The notes beneath the pieces are model-generated. The model saw only the letters and a list, made by a program, of their open reading frames with translations, made no database searches and had not been told where the DNA came from. Source: Rossellomorea orangium (GTDB taxonomy: Bacteria; Bacillota; Bacilli; Bacillales; Bacillaceae_B). Taken from it: a stretch of 64,000 nt of DNA. This document shows, one piece after another, positions 1 through 8,117 of this stretch (position 1 is its first letter; every line of letters begins with the position of its first letter). Both the position numbers and the translations under genes were made by a program. The stretch spans positions 320,009-384,008 of the forward strand of contig NZ_JAHWGH010000018.1 of the NCBI RefSeq assembly GCF_019334305.1, given 5' to 3'.

Positions 1-991
1 TTGCCGGAGCTTTGACCGGTTTAGACTCCCCTACAATACTGCTATGCTGCTGTCTCATGTTTTCAATCTTGATATTGATGAGACTTCCATATCGATGACC
101 ATATGTTAATACATCACCAGGTTGTTCAGAATGGATATGTACTTTAGCCAACTCTTCATCACTTATTACGAGCAGCGAATCACCGAATTCACTCAAATCC
201 TGACGAAAGTCTTCTTCTACAAAGGATTGTTTATCCTCTTCGAATCGGACCATGAATTCCGTGCAATAACCAAACTCAATATCTTCAGTGCTCATGAAAT
301 CCTGGGCAGCTTTGTGATGCTCAGCGCTGACAAGGTCATTCATGGACGGAAGTGATGACTGATTGGATACTTTTTCACCTTTGAGCTCTGCTAGGAAACC
401 TTCGTAAACAAATAGAAGCCCCTGTCCACCACTATCGACTACTCCCACTTCCTTTAATACAGGAAGTAAATCAGGTGTACGATTCAATGAAGCCTGTGCT
501 TCATCGACGATTGCCTGCATCAACTTAACGAAATCAGTTTCTGTTTCAGCTGCCGTCACACCTTTTCGTGCAGCATCTTTCGCAACCGTTAGAATCGTTC
601 CTTCTACAGGTTTCATCACAGCTTTATAAGCCGTTTCTACACCTGTTTGAAGTGCGTTGGCAAACTCTGCACTCGATAAGGATTCTTTCCCTTCAATCGC
701 TTTACCAAAGCCTCTGAACAATTGGGATAAGATAACACCTGAGTTACCTCTTGCCCCCATTAATAACCCTTTCGAAAGGGCAGTAGCCACATTTCCGATA
801 TGATCTTGAATATGGTTCTGGACTTCCTTCGCTCCAGAAGTCATTGATAAATTCATATTTGTTCCAGTATCACCATCAGGAACAGGAAAAACGTTAAGCG
901 CGTCAACCAGCTGCGCGTTAGCAGATAATTGAGTGGCACCTTGTATCACCATTTGGGCAAAACGTTTTCCTTCCAAAGATGTAATCGACAC
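1..991 (-). CDS. fakA: Fatty acid kinase ATP-binding subunit FakA (YloV, DAK2 family), 3' end cut by window
   Basis: About 330 N-terminal codons are visible; the rest runs off the left edge. The start is a GTG after the ribosome site AGGAGGAAG. The N-terminal half carries the DAK2/DhaL signature [12 protein letters not shown] followed by [17 protein letters not shown], which binds nucleotide and metal in dihydroxyacetone-kinase-like proteins. In Firmicutes FakA phosphorylates a fatty acid held by FakB, feeding exogenous fatty acids into phospholipid synthesis. It follows the Asp23-family gene yloU by 15 bases, as in B. subtilis, so the two are probably co-transcribed. The usual length is about 550 residues, so roughly 40 percent of the protein is outside the window. 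Confidence 0.93.
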   Translation of the reverse strand, partial: MSITSLEGKRFAQMVIQGATQLSANAQLVDALNVFPVPDGDTGTNMNLSMTSGAKEVQNHIQDHIGNVATALSKGLLMGARGNSGVILSQLFRGFGKAIEGKESLSSAEFANALQTGVETAYKAVMKPVEGTILTVAKDAARKGVTAAETETDFVKLMQAIVDEAQASLNRTPDLLPVLKEVGVVDSGGQGLLFVYEGFLAELKGEKVSNQSSLPSMNDLVSAEHHKAAQDFMSTEDIEFGYCTEFMVRFEEDKQSFVEEDFRQDLSEFGDSLLVISDEELAKVHIHSEQPGDVLTYGHRYGSLINIKIENMRQQHSSIVGESKPVKAPA

Positions 992-1006
992 GAATCTTCC
1001 TCCTCA

Positions 1007-1369
1007 CTACGGGTTCGTGACACGAACCCCCTGCACAAAAATATTTACTGAATCTACCGCCAAGCCGACGGTCTTATCAAGAGTATATTTAACCTTGGAT
1101 TGTACATTATGGGCAATCTCAGAAATTTTTGTACCATAACTCACAATAATATACATATCAATATGTACTTCCTCTTCATCTTGACGAACAATCACTCCGC
1201 GAGTGAAATTTTCTTTACGTAAGATATCTGTGAAACCGTCTTTAATTTGGTTCTTTGAAGCCATTCCAACAATTCCGTAGCAATCCACCGCTGCACCTCC
1301 AGCAATCATTGCAATGACATCATTCGTAATATCAATTTGTCCGTACTGCGTTTTTAATTCGATGGACAT
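1007..1369 (-). CDS. yloU: Asp23/Gls24 family envelope stress protein YloU
   Basis: This 120-residue protein starts MSIELKTQYGQIDITNDV and contains the Asp23/Gls24 core with the phrase GIVGMASKNQIKDG. The start is chosen inside a longer open frame because a GGGGGA ribosome site sits just upstream of this ATG and the length then equals that of the B. subtilis protein. Family members are small cytoplasmic or membrane-associated proteins linked to cell-envelope homeostasis; the molecular role is not settled. The gene directly precedes fakA, and this pairing is widely conserved in Firmicutes. Confidence 0.9.
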   Translation of the reverse strand: MSIELKTQYGQIDITNDVIAMIAGGAAVDCYGIVGMASKNQIKDGFTDILRKENFTRGVIVRQDEEEVHIDMYIIVSYGTKISEIAHNVQSKVKYTLDKTVGLAVDSVNIFVQGVRVTNP

Positions 1370-1565
1370 GGAATGTTTTCCCCCTTTAATTACATGCTTG
1401 GCTAAAAACATTTTACTATAAGTATGCTGTTTTTGAAAGCTAAACTATTATCTCAAGCTTCATTTGTTGGGTTTACCCTCTATTTTTTCCTTATTATTCA
1501 AAGATTAATCATTCTCATTCCAAGAGTATATGTCTTCCGTATGACTGATTTGATCATGGGAGAAT

Positions 1566-1592
1566 GAAAAAAGACGCCTGAATCAGGCGCCT
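1566..1592 (-). terminator. Rho-independent terminator after rpmB
   Basis: On the minus strand a palindromic stem GGCGCCTGATTCAGGCGTC is followed by six T residues, 15 bases beyond the rpmB stop codon. It separates rpmB from yloU-fakA. Confidence 0.88.
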
Positions 1593-1606
1593 TTCCATTT
1601 TAAGTA

Positions 1607-1795
1607 TTATACGCGTTCTACTTTACCAGATTTCAACGCTCTTGCAGAAACCCATACTTTCTTAGGCTTTCCGTCTACAAGAATTCGAACTTTTTGCAGG
1701 TTTGCACCCCAAGTACGCTTGTTCGCATTCATTGCGTGAGAGCGAGCGTTACCTGAGCTTGCTTTACGGCCTGTTACTACGCATTGTTTTGCCAT
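1607..1795 (-). CDS. rpmB: 50S ribosomal protein bL28
   Basis: The 62-residue protein begins [20 protein letters not shown] and ends with the basic KSGKVERV, a full-length bL28. It is a structural protein of the large ribosomal subunit. The ATG is preceded by GGAGGGAATATATT, which decides this start over an upstream in-frame codon. It is a single-gene unit with its own terminator, separated from spoVM by a 770-base repeat-rich region; in B. subtilis rpmB is likewise next to spoVM. The CxxTG near the N-terminus is seen, but the second zinc cysteine pair of some L28 forms is not. Confidence 0.97.
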   Translation of the reverse strand: MAKQCVVTGRKASSGNARSHAMNANKRTWGANLQKVRILVDGKPKKVWVSARALKSGKVERV

Positions 1796-1948
1796 AATAT
1801 ATTCCCTCCTCACTAACAAGAAGCTGAAGTTAATTTCAGTTCCACATTTCGCTTATTATCATAAAGATACTTTAATAATTTATCACACAACTTTCTATAA
1901 TGCAATACTACAATTTAAACCTTTCAAGAAAAAATACTTTACAGACAT

Positions 1949-2070
1949 AAAAGCGGAGGCGGCTTGGTCAGACCCGACAAGCTTAAGGTGAATCAACCGG
2001 AATGGCGTTCTTTGCCATTTTGGTTGATTTGACTTATGACCTCGAGGGTCTAGCCGCCGGAGCTGGACAT
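1949..2070 (+). repeat. Foldback intergenic repeat, family R1, copy A
   Basis: It starts AAAAGCGGAGGCGGCT and ends AGCCGCCGGAGCTGG, so the two ends can pair (GGCGGCT with AGCCGCC). An inner inverted repeat is built from AATCAACC and GGTTGATT. The same outer architecture recurs at 2076-2195 and, inverted, at 42822-42940. No coding content is convincing. Confidence 0.75.
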
Positions 2071-2075
2071 CGCAG

Positions 2076-2195
2076 AAAAGCGGAAGGGGCTCGCCCTGAG
2101 GTGACAAGCATTTCTGGAAAATCCCTGAAGGCGCTTTTTGCCTTTGGGGATTTTTCAGAAATGACCTCGAGCCTCAAGCTCCTGGAGCTGGACAT
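2076..2195 (+). repeat. Foldback intergenic repeat, family R1, copy B
   Basis: This copy lies directly after copy A in the same orientation. It shares GAAAAGCGGA at its start, TGACCTCGAGCCTC and GAGCTGGACAT at its end, and an inner stem built from AAAATCCC / GGGGATTTTT around GGCGCTTTTTGCC. It is closest to the copy beside sigG. A truncated third start (AAAGCGGAGGCGCCCG) follows at about 2200-2235. Confidence 0.75.
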
Positions 2196-2276
2196 ATCGA
2201 AAAGCGGAGGCGCCCGCATTTTCAAGAGGGGCACTACTTCTCGATTGGGAGATCATGTTAATCATCAGAGCTAATA

Positions 2277-2461
2277 AATAGCCGGAAAAATTCCGGTTAT
2301 TTTGAAATTACTGTTTAAAAAAGATGAAATAGAAGGAAAAATTCCGCCTATTAATTCAAATAAGCACAAAAATGAATGATCTTCCTATTATAAGCGGAAA
2401 AACTCCGCTTAATATCCCTAATTCAAGGTTTACTCTGTATATAACCGGAAAAACTCCGCTT
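2277..2461. repeat. Array of four short palindromic hairpin units
   Basis: Four imperfect palindromes of about 25 bases share the core GGAAAAA(T/C)TCC flanked by complementary arms such as ATAAGC / GCTTAT. Core centres are near 2288, 2340, 2401 and 2452, giving spacings of about 52, 61 and 51 bases. The spacer sequences are AT-rich and unrelated. The array lies between the R1 repeats and the spoVM terminator and could be copied into RNA from either side. It lacks the exact direct repeats and uniform spacers of a CRISPR. Confidence 0.7.
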
Positions 2462-2526
2462 ATTTTTTGCTGGATCTTCTGGGCGGGACATCTTATTGAA
2501 AGATAAACATGAACAGTATCAAAAGT

Positions 2527-2557
2527 CAAAAAAAGAAGATGGCATCAAGCCATCTCC
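2527..2557 (-). terminator. Rho-independent terminator after spoVM
   Basis: On the minus strand the stem AGATGGC-TTGA-TGCCATCT is followed by a T-rich tract TTCTTTTTTT, 10 bases past the spoVM stop codon. Confidence 0.88.
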
Positions 2558-2567
2558 AACAAACCAT

Positions 2568-2648
2568 TTATTCTTTTTTAAACGTTCCCAACATCGCCCT
2601 CACAAGTCCACCCAGGAATTTCGGTAATTTAATTGTATAAAAGCGCAT
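2568..2648 (-). CDS. spoVM: Stage V sporulation protein M (SpoVM), 26 residues
   Basis: The reading frame encodes a 26-residue amphipathic peptide beginning MRFYTIKLPKFLGG and ending GTFKKE, matching the family over its whole length. SpoVM recognises the convex outer forespore membrane and anchors the SpoIVA ATPase, starting spore-coat and cortex assembly. The conserved Pro at residue 9, which keeps the helix shallow in the membrane, is present. A strong GGAGGGACTAAAA ribosome site precedes the ATG. The B. subtilis peptide has Lys2 and ends in Asn; here these are Arg2 and Glu26, mild changes. A mother-cell sigma-E promoter is expected upstream, but I could not identify one with confidence. 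Confidence 0.96.
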   Translation of the reverse strand: MRFYTIKLPKFLGGLVRAMLGTFKKE

Positions 2649-2761
2649 TTTTAGTCCCTCCCCACAATCTAAAGAACGTAATGTTTCGCTTGACAACAGT
2701 TCAGTCTATTCAAGCAGTTTCAGTTAAGTACATCTTCTTTTCTGTCTGGTCGATAGAAGCA

Positions 2762-3409
2762 TTAATCACTGCTTCTTATAACCATTAATATGCCATTTGA
2801 AAAGGAAAAAGTACCAGATGATTGTATAAGTTCATTACTAATACATAGTGTGGATCCTCTTGAAATATTCCGATTTTTTAATGGATATTTAAAGCCTGAG
2901 AGGGTGATTCCTTCAACGTTTTCGGTAACAGGAACAAAGGAAATGTATTGGTATTCCGGGATTTCCAGGACGGAATATTCCCCAGATTTCGCAAGGTATA
3001 ATCGATTCTGGACGTCTATGATTTCCACAGGGATGCCCGTTTCTAAAAGGCTTGGCATCATCAATAATTGAAGGTTACCCATAAAGTGGTCCAGGCGTCC
3101 GCCAGTAGCACCAAAAATGTTGATTTTCTCAGGCCGTTGTTCAATTGTCCAGTTGAGTGCAAGTTCCAGATCCGTTTCGTCCTTCTCAGGCTGGAATCGA
3201 TTGACCTCCTGCACTGTTTCCCTGATTTCCTCCAATTCCGTAGAGCTTACGGAATCAAAATCCCCAAATGCGACCCATGGATTGATATGTTGTTCCATTA
3301 AATAGTAAACGCCCCGATCCACACCAATCCATTTAGTATTTTCACTTGAATAGGCACTCAAATCAGGTATATATCTCCCGGGTCCGCCTGCAACAAGATT
3401 GATTTCCAT
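2762..3409 (-). CDS. thiN: Thiamine pyrophosphokinase
   Basis: The 215-residue protein matches ThiN/YloS, which transfers pyrophosphate from ATP to thiamine to make the cofactor thiamine diphosphate. The N-terminal catalytic domain shows WVAFGDFDSVS, the acidic metal site, then KDETDLELAL and GATGGRLDHFMGNLQLL. The C-terminal beta domain binds thiamine. The ATG follows GGGGAGTG. It comes after rpe, beyond a terminator hairpin, and before spoVM, the B. subtilis order. Confidence 0.95.
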   Translation of the reverse strand: MEINLVAGGPGRYIPDLSAYSSENTKWIGVDRGVYYLMEQHINPWVAFGDFDSVSSTELEEIRETVQEVNRFQPEKDETDLELALNWTIEQRPEKINIFGATGGRLDHFMGNLQLLMMPSLLETGIPVEIIDVQNRLYLAKSGEYSVLEIPEYQYISFVPVTENVEGITLSGFKYPLKNRNISRGSTLCISNELIQSSGTFSFSNGILMVIRSSD

Positions 3410-3431
3410 ATCCTACACTCCCCTTTTTTAT

Positions 3432-3461
3432 AAAAATAGACTGACCCCATTAGGGTCAGCC
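3432..3461 (-). terminator. Terminator between rpe and thiN
   Basis: On the minus strand a stem GGCTGACCC-TAAT-GGGGTCAGTC is followed by TATTTTTAT, 10 bases after the rpe stop. It would end the upstream operon, at least partly. Confidence 0.8.
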
Positions 3462-3470
3462 TGATGCCAT

Positions 3471-4121
3471 TTAAACGAGTGCTTTCTTCAATTCTTCAAT
3501 TGCTGCCCTGCGATCGGGCTTATTATAGATGGCAGATCCCGCAACAAACACATCTGCACCCGCCTCTGCACAAATAGCTGCCGTTTCAGGGTTGATGCCC
3601 CCGTCCACTTCAATTTCAAGAGACGGATTTACTTCTTTCGCCCACTCGCGGATTTGCTTAATCTTTGGTACAACGGATGGAATGAACGATTGCCCGCCAA
3701 ATCCAGGGTTCACGGTCATCAAGAGGACCATATCGACATCCTGTAGGATCGGTTTAATCAATTCTGCAGAGGTTCCGGGATTCAGGACGACACCCGCTTT
3801 AACGCCCTTGCTTTTGATCATTTGGATCGTCCTGTGCAGATGGGGATCTGCTTCTACATGGACGGTGATATAATCAGCCCCCGCATCGGCAAACGCTTCA
3901 ATGTACTGACTTGGGTTTTCGATCATCAAATGAACATCCAGAGGTAAAGTCGTCAGCGGTCTGATTGCACTCACGATCATCGGTCCAAGTGTAATGTTCG
4001 GAACGAAGTGACCATCCATGACGTCTACATGAATATAGTCCGCTCCCCCTTTTTCCACATCTTTAATTTCATTGCCCAGCTCTGCAAAATTGGCAGAAAG
4101 AATGGATGGTGCGATTTTCAT
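3471..4121 (-). CDS. rpe: Ribulose-phosphate 3-epimerase
   Basis: The 216-residue TIM-barrel enzyme interconverts ribulose 5-phosphate and xylulose 5-phosphate in the pentose phosphate pathway. Seen are the N-terminal PSILSANF, HVDVMDGHFVPN and LDVHLMIENP metal-site histidines and aspartate, MTVNPGFGGQ, and EVDGGINPE with the second catalytic aspartate. The stop of rsgA is two bases upstream, so the genes are translationally close; this rsgA-rpe-thiN order is the same in B. subtilis. Confidence 0.97.
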   Translation of the reverse strand: MKIAPSILSANFAELGNEIKDVEKGGADYIHVDVMDGHFVPNITLGPMIVSAIRPLTTLPLDVHLMIENPSQYIEAFADAGADYITVHVEADPHLHRTIQMIKSKGVKAGVVLNPGTSAELIKPILQDVDMVLLMTVNPGFGGQSFIPSVVPKIKQIREWAKEVNPSLEIEVDGGINPETAAICAEAGADVFVAGSAIYNKPDRRAAIEELKKALV

Positions 4122-4123
4122 AT

Positions 4124-5005
4124 TTAGTACCTCGGCTTTCTTTCTTTGATTTCTTTATGAAAAGTTAAATAGTGATCGTAACGATATGTTGGAATTTCTT
4201 CCGCTTCAACAGCCGCTTTCACAGCACATTTAGGCTCATTGATGTGAAGGCATCCCCTGAATTTACACTCTTCGGATACTTCCACCATTTCCGGGAAGCA
4301 CCTTGGCAGTTCTTCTATTTCAAGCTCTGAAAACTCCAATGAACTGAAACCGGGCGTATCCGCCACTAATCCATCTTCGATATCGATGAGTTCCACGTGT
4401 CGTGTTGTATGTTTCCCCCGCCCGAGATGCGAAGAAATCATTGCCGTCTTCAGTTCCAATTCAGGTTTTAACGCGTTCAAAAGAGACGATTTCCCCACTC
4501 CGGACTGACCGGCAAACACCGAAATTTTATCTTTTAAATACGGAGTCAGCTCCTCAAGACCATGCTCTGTTTTGGAAGACGTCATCAAAACTTCATATCC
4601 AAAAGAGCGGTACTCGCTCACATATTGTTCAATTTTTTCAGCTTCTGCAGATGTCACCAAGTCCATTTTGGTCACGCAGATAAGCGGTTCGATTTCCTTG
4701 CTCTCCACCAGCACAAGGAAACGGTCCAGGAGCGCCGGACTGAAATCCGGTTCACTTGCTGAAAAGACTAATATAGCTTGATCGACGTTGGCAATCGGAG
4801 GGCGTACCAATTCATTCTTTCGATCATGTACTTTCAAGATATACCCATCGGTTTTATTTTCGGCTTGAAATTCAACATAATCACCCACAAGCGGAGTGAT
4901 TTTATTTTTGCGGAAATTGCCTCTTCCCCGACATTGCGTAACGCTGCCTTCTGAAAGGACATAGTAAAATCCACTCAATGCTTTAACAATTTTTCCTTCA
5001 GGCAT
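4124..5005 (-). CDS. rsgA: Ribosome small-subunit-dependent GTPase A
   Basis: This 293-residue circularly permuted GTPase (CpgA/YloQ) checks late 30S ribosome assembly and in B. subtilis also affects wall synthesis and is a PrkC substrate. An OB-fold occupies the first 65 residues. The G motifs are in permuted order: TKMD (about 112), GQSGVGKSS (about 168) and DTPGF (about 216). A C-terminal zinc knuckle holds Cys and His residues (EECKFRGCLHINEPKC). The start is MPEGKIVKAL, preceded by AGGAGGTTTCGA. It follows prkC with 139 bases between, containing a hairpin. Confidence 0.96.
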   Translation of the reverse strand: MPEGKIVKALSGFYYVLSEGSVTQCRGRGNFRKNKITPLVGDYVEFQAENKTDGYILKVHDRKNELVRPPIANVDQAILVFSASEPDFSPALLDRFLVLVESKEIEPLICVTKMDLVTSAEAEKIEQYVSEYRSFGYEVLMTSSKTEHGLEELTPYLKDKISVFAGQSGVGKSSLLNALKPELELKTAMISSHLGRGKHTTRHVELIDIEDGLVADTPGFSSLEFSELEIEELPRCFPEMVEVSEECKFRGCLHINEPKCAVKAAVEAEEIPTYRYDHYLTFHKEIKERKPRY

Positions 5006-5082
5006 TCGAAACCTCCTATTCAAAAGCGTTTATCTGAATTATTTAGCTATCTCCATTATGTATCATAACCATTATAAATGAA

Positions 5083-5130
5083 ATTAAGAAGACTGTCCCG
5101 TAGGTTCATGAAAAACCCGGGTACAGCCCT
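5083..5130 (-). terminator. Possible terminator or attenuator after prkC
   Basis: On the minus strand GGCTGTACCCGGGTT can pair with AACCTACGGGACAGTC, followed by only a weak T-rich stretch (TTCTTAATTTC). It lies between the prkC stop and the rsgA start and may allow partial readthrough. Confidence 0.5.
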
Positions 5131-5144
5131 TTGGAAAGTGAAAA

Positions 5145-7169
5145 TTATTCTTCTTTAGGATATTTGGCAGTCCCAGAGTCAATTTCCTGACCATCTCTCA
5201 ATATTTTATACTTACCGTCCTTACCATCTTCTAACTGAAATGAGAGAGTAAACTCGGTGTCTTTAGTAATGCCATCAAGTTGATCAGGTTCCTCATAGGT
5301 ACTATCTTTGTCTTCAATATAAATTTCAACTGGCTGCGGAGTTCCGTCTTCTTTTGTATATGGAACCATAATTTTTAATGTGACTTCTTTAGGAGGTAAT
5401 TCCTCTTCCTTTGGTGGTTCCGGGCCTTTTGACATTGTTACATAAACTGTTTCCCCTTGGAAAGTTGGGGTACCTGGTGATGGATCATGAGATTTTACTT
5501 TCCCAGCTTCAATAGTATCGGAGAATTCCTCCGGTCTTTGTTCAATCTTTAAACCTTTTAGGTCTGCATATTGATTAAGCTCTGCTTTTGAATATCCCTC
5601 TAAATTCTCCATATCAAACGGCTTGGAGCCCTTACTCACTGTAAAGGTTATTGTCGTCTCTTCAGGTACGACTTCATCTCCAGGGGAAGGATCTTGATCG
5701 GTAATGGTTCCAGATGGTTCATCATCGTTAAATTCCTCTTCCTTTTCTATCGTAAAACCTTTATCCTCAAGTTCTGATGCAATTTCATCAAAATTCTTGC
5801 CGACATAATCCTCTACTTCCACCTTTTCTTTTCCTGTACTGACATAGATATCAATTTCCGACCCTTCATTCGCCATTCTGCCGGCTTTAGGATTTGTCTT
5901 GATTACTTTACCTTCGTCTACAGTGTCGCTTGACTGCTCCTTAGTTTCACCGACAACAAACCCTTCTGAAACAATCATTGAAACGGCTTCAGTTGTGTTT
6001 TTACCCGCCACATCGGGAACCTCAATCTCTTTCGGCCCCAATAATCCAGGCACCAACGTAAATGCGGCAACACCCAACACAATCAGTAAAAAGAACAAGC
6101 TGATGATGATGATCGGCCATTTTCTTTTACGTTTGTCCTTCTTTGCTTTTTTGCCTTTATCTTTCTTCTTTGCTTTTTTCTTATCTTCCTTTACCGGGAC
6201 CGTTGGCTTGGTTTGCACGATATCGGTATTGGTTTGATGGACGATCGTATCATCCAGATTAGAATATGCCTTTTGATCCGTGATGACCGGAATCGCTTTT
6301 GTCGCTTCATCATCAAGCGGCACTGCGAATTTGGGTTCATCCATTCGATCGGGATCGAGTGCTGATGTCAGGTCCTCGTCCATTTCCTCCAGGCTTTCAT
6401 ATCGTCTGAACGGGTCCTTGGCAGTGGCTTTCAACACAATATTCTCTACACTTTGAGGGATATCGGGATTCCATCTTTTTAAAGATGGTGTTTCAGATTG
6501 CAAATGCTTTAAGGCAATCGAGACGGCCGATTCACCAGAGAATGGCAGCCTGCCCGTCAACAATTCAAACATGACGATACCTAGTGAATAGATATCCGAT
6601 TTTTTTGTCGCCATTCCCCCCCTTGCCTGCTCGGGAGAAAGATAATGGACGGATCCAAGAACCGAATTGGTTTGAGTGATACTCGTTGCACTGAGGGCCA
6701 TTGCAATCCCAAAGTCCGTGATCTTCACATTTCCATCTTCATCTAACAGGATATTATGTGGCTTGATATCCCGGTGAACAATATGGTTAAGATGTGCATG
6801 GGACATGGCTAATGTCAGCTGCTTCATGATATCGATCGCCTTGTCGACATGAACCGGTGAATACTGCTGTATGTATTGCTTTAACGTCATGCCATGAACA
6901 TATTCCATGACGATATAATAAAGGTCGTCCTCTTCGCCTACATCATAGATGCTCACAATATTCGGGTGAGCAAGGCTGGTAGCAGATTGGGCCTCCCGTT
7001 GGAAACGTTTAATGAATTCCTCTTCATTGGCAAAGTCGATCCGGAGCATTTTGATGGCCACTTCACGATCTAGAATCACATCGTGTGCTAAATAGACGTT
7101 GGCCATCCCACCGCCACCGATCAGTTTAATAATTCTGTAACGCCCACTGATGCGCTTACCTTCCATCAT
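5145..7169 (-). CDS. prkC: Serine/threonine protein kinase PrkC with PASTA repeats
   Basis: The 674-residue membrane kinase has an N-terminal Hanks-type kinase domain (glycine loop GGGGMANVYLA, VAIKML lysine, catalytic HRDIKPHN, TDFGIA, APE-equivalent SPEQARGG), a basic juxtamembrane stretch rich in Lys, one transmembrane helix at about 350-374, and three extracellular PASTA repeats starting near residues 380, 448 and 520, then an Ig-like tail. PASTA domains bind muropeptides; the kinase signals growth and, in spores, germination. The start chosen is the ATG just after the prpC stop codon; an adjacent in-frame ATG is equally possible. It pairs with phosphatase prpC. Confidence 0.96.
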   Translation of the reverse strand: MMEGKRISGRYRIIKLIGGGGMANVYLAHDVILDREVAIKMLRIDFANEEEFIKRFQREAQSATSLAHPNIVSIYDVGEEDDLYYIVMEYVHGMTLKQYIQQYSPVHVDKAIDIMKQLTLAMSHAHLNHIVHRDIKPHNILLDEDGNVKITDFGIAMALSATSITQTNSVLGSVHYLSPEQARGGMATKKSDIYSLGIVMFELLTGRLPFSGESAVSIALKHLQSETPSLKRWNPDIPQSVENIVLKATAKDPFRRYESLEEMDEDLTSALDPDRMDEPKFAVPLDDEATKAIPVITDQKAYSNLDDTIVHQTNTDIVQTKPTVPVKEDKKKAKKKDKGKKAKKDKRKRKWPIIIISLFFLLIVLGVAAFTLVPGLLGPKEIEVPDVAGKNTTEAVSMIVSEGFVVGETKEQSSDTVDEGKVIKTNPKAGRMANEGSEIDIYVSTGKEKVEVEDYVGKNFDEIASELEDKGFTIEKEEEFNDDEPSGTITDQDPSPGDEVVPEETTITFTVSKGSKPFDMENLEGYSKAELNQYADLKGLKIEQRPEEFSDTIEAGKVKSHDPSPGTPTFQGETVYVTMSKGPEPPKEEELPPKEVTLKIMVPYTKEDGTPQPVEIYIEDKDSTYEEPDQLDGITKDTEFTLSFQLEDGKDGKYKILRDGQEIDSGTAKYPKEE

Positions 7170-7173
7170 GTTA

Positions 7174-7923
7174 TCACCCGCTTTCCGTTTCAGCGGCAAA
7201 CTCGACAATTACTACGGTAATATTATCTTCACCGCCATATTCATTGGCTAAATGAACGAGCGACTCCCCTTTATTTTGAAGAGAGCGATCCTGCTCTAAT
7301 ACTTCTTTCATTTCTTTTTCAGAGACTTTATTAGATAGACCATCCGAGCATAGAAGAATGACATCTTCCTCTTCAAACATAATCGTTTTAATATCCATCG
7401 TAATCGAAGCTTCCGTTCCGATCGCTCTAAGTATCACATTTTTTCTTGGATGATGCTCTGCATCTTCCTTCGAGATTTCTCCACTTCTGACTAATTCATT
7501 CACCAGGGTATGATCTTCTGTCAGTTGGTGAAATCCATTTTCGTTCAGGATATAGCCTCTGCTGTCACCAATATTCACGATTGACGCGAATAAAGAGGTG
7601 CAAATGGCTCCGACGAGTGTCGTCCCCATCCCCTCGCACTCAGAATTGGATTGTGAATAAGTATATACTTCTTTGTTTACTTCGTTAATAGTTGATTTTA
7701 ACCAATTTTCAGCTTCATCAGCGGTGTGAAATTTCTCAGTTTTCTCCCATAAGTCCTTCAGGATGGATATGGTCAGCTCGCTTGCAACGTCACCCGCTCT
7801 GTGGCCGCCCATCCCATCTGCTACAACAGCTAAATGATCTCCATGATGATTCACGAATACGCCGGCACTATCTTCATTTAACTGGCGCACTTTCCCTTTG
7901 TCCGTAAAATAAACCGTCTTCAC
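7174..7923 (-). CDS. prpC: PPM-family protein serine/threonine phosphatase PrpC
   Basis: The 249-residue PP2C-type phosphatase reverses PrkC phosphorylation. Metal-binding acidic motifs are seen: RQLNEDSAG, VVADGMGGHRAGD, NIGDSRGY, LLCSDGLSNKV and EDNITVV. The start is a GTG preceded by GAAGAGGTG. The stop lies 4 bases before the proposed prkC start, so the pair is translated together. In B. subtilis rlmN precedes prpC; here that position holds a small unrecognised reading frame. Confidence 0.96.
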   Translation of the reverse strand: MKTVYFTDKGKVRQLNEDSAGVFVNHHGDHLAVVADGMGGHRAGDVASELTISILKDLWEKTEKFHTADEAENWLKSTINEVNKEVYTYSQSNSECEGMGTTLVGAICTSLFASIVNIGDSRGYILNENGFHQLTEDHTLVNELVRSGEISKEDAEHHPRKNVILRAIGTEASITMDIKTIMFEEEDVILLCSDGLSNKVSEKEMKEVLEQDRSLQNKGESLVHLANEYGGEDNITVVIVEFAAETESG

Positions 7924-7943
7924 TTAGGTCACCTCTTCTCTTC

Positions 7944-8117
7944 TTATGCCCTTCTGTTTATTACAGATGGAGCATCCTTCACATAAGAACGACTTGATCC
8001 CCGTAATAGTGGTAACGGGAATTCAAGGATTCGATTCTTTAAGGTCTGTTGTACTTTTACGACTTTAATAGTGGATTTTCCTGCTTTACTTTCAATCTTT
8101 GATGTAATCCGACTCAA
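7944..8117 (-). CDS. Small ORF of 57 codons, unknown, in the place of rlmN
   Basis: A TTG codon overlapping the rsmB stop (ATTGA) opens a 57-codon frame with GGAAAAAGGA just upstream as a possible ribosome site. It closes with TAA 20 bases before prpC. The product would be basic, beginning [20 protein letters not shown] and ending SYVKDAPSVINRRA. I see no transmembrane segment, signal peptide or known motif, and no similarity to RlmN, whose radical-SAM CxxxCxxC is absent. The placement suggests translational coupling within the rsmB-prpC-prkC operon. It may be a real small protein or a chance open frame left after loss of rlmN. Confidence 0.4.
   Translation of the reverse strand: MSRITSKIESKAGKSTIKVVKVQQTLKNRILEFPLPLLRGSSRSYVKDAPSVINRRA

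Noticed and set aside
2002-2274. 90-codon plus-strand frame and its minus-strand mirror
   Set aside because: Both lie inside the R1 foldback repeats and have no ribosome site; low-complexity translation from palindromes.
2277-2461. CRISPR-like array
   Set aside because: Units are palindromic, variable and only about 25 bases with unequal spacers; no cas genes in the window.
2649-2761. Sigma-E promoter for spoVM
   Set aside because: GAATA and CATTACG elements are present but their spacing (about 23 bases) does not fit the sigma-E pattern.
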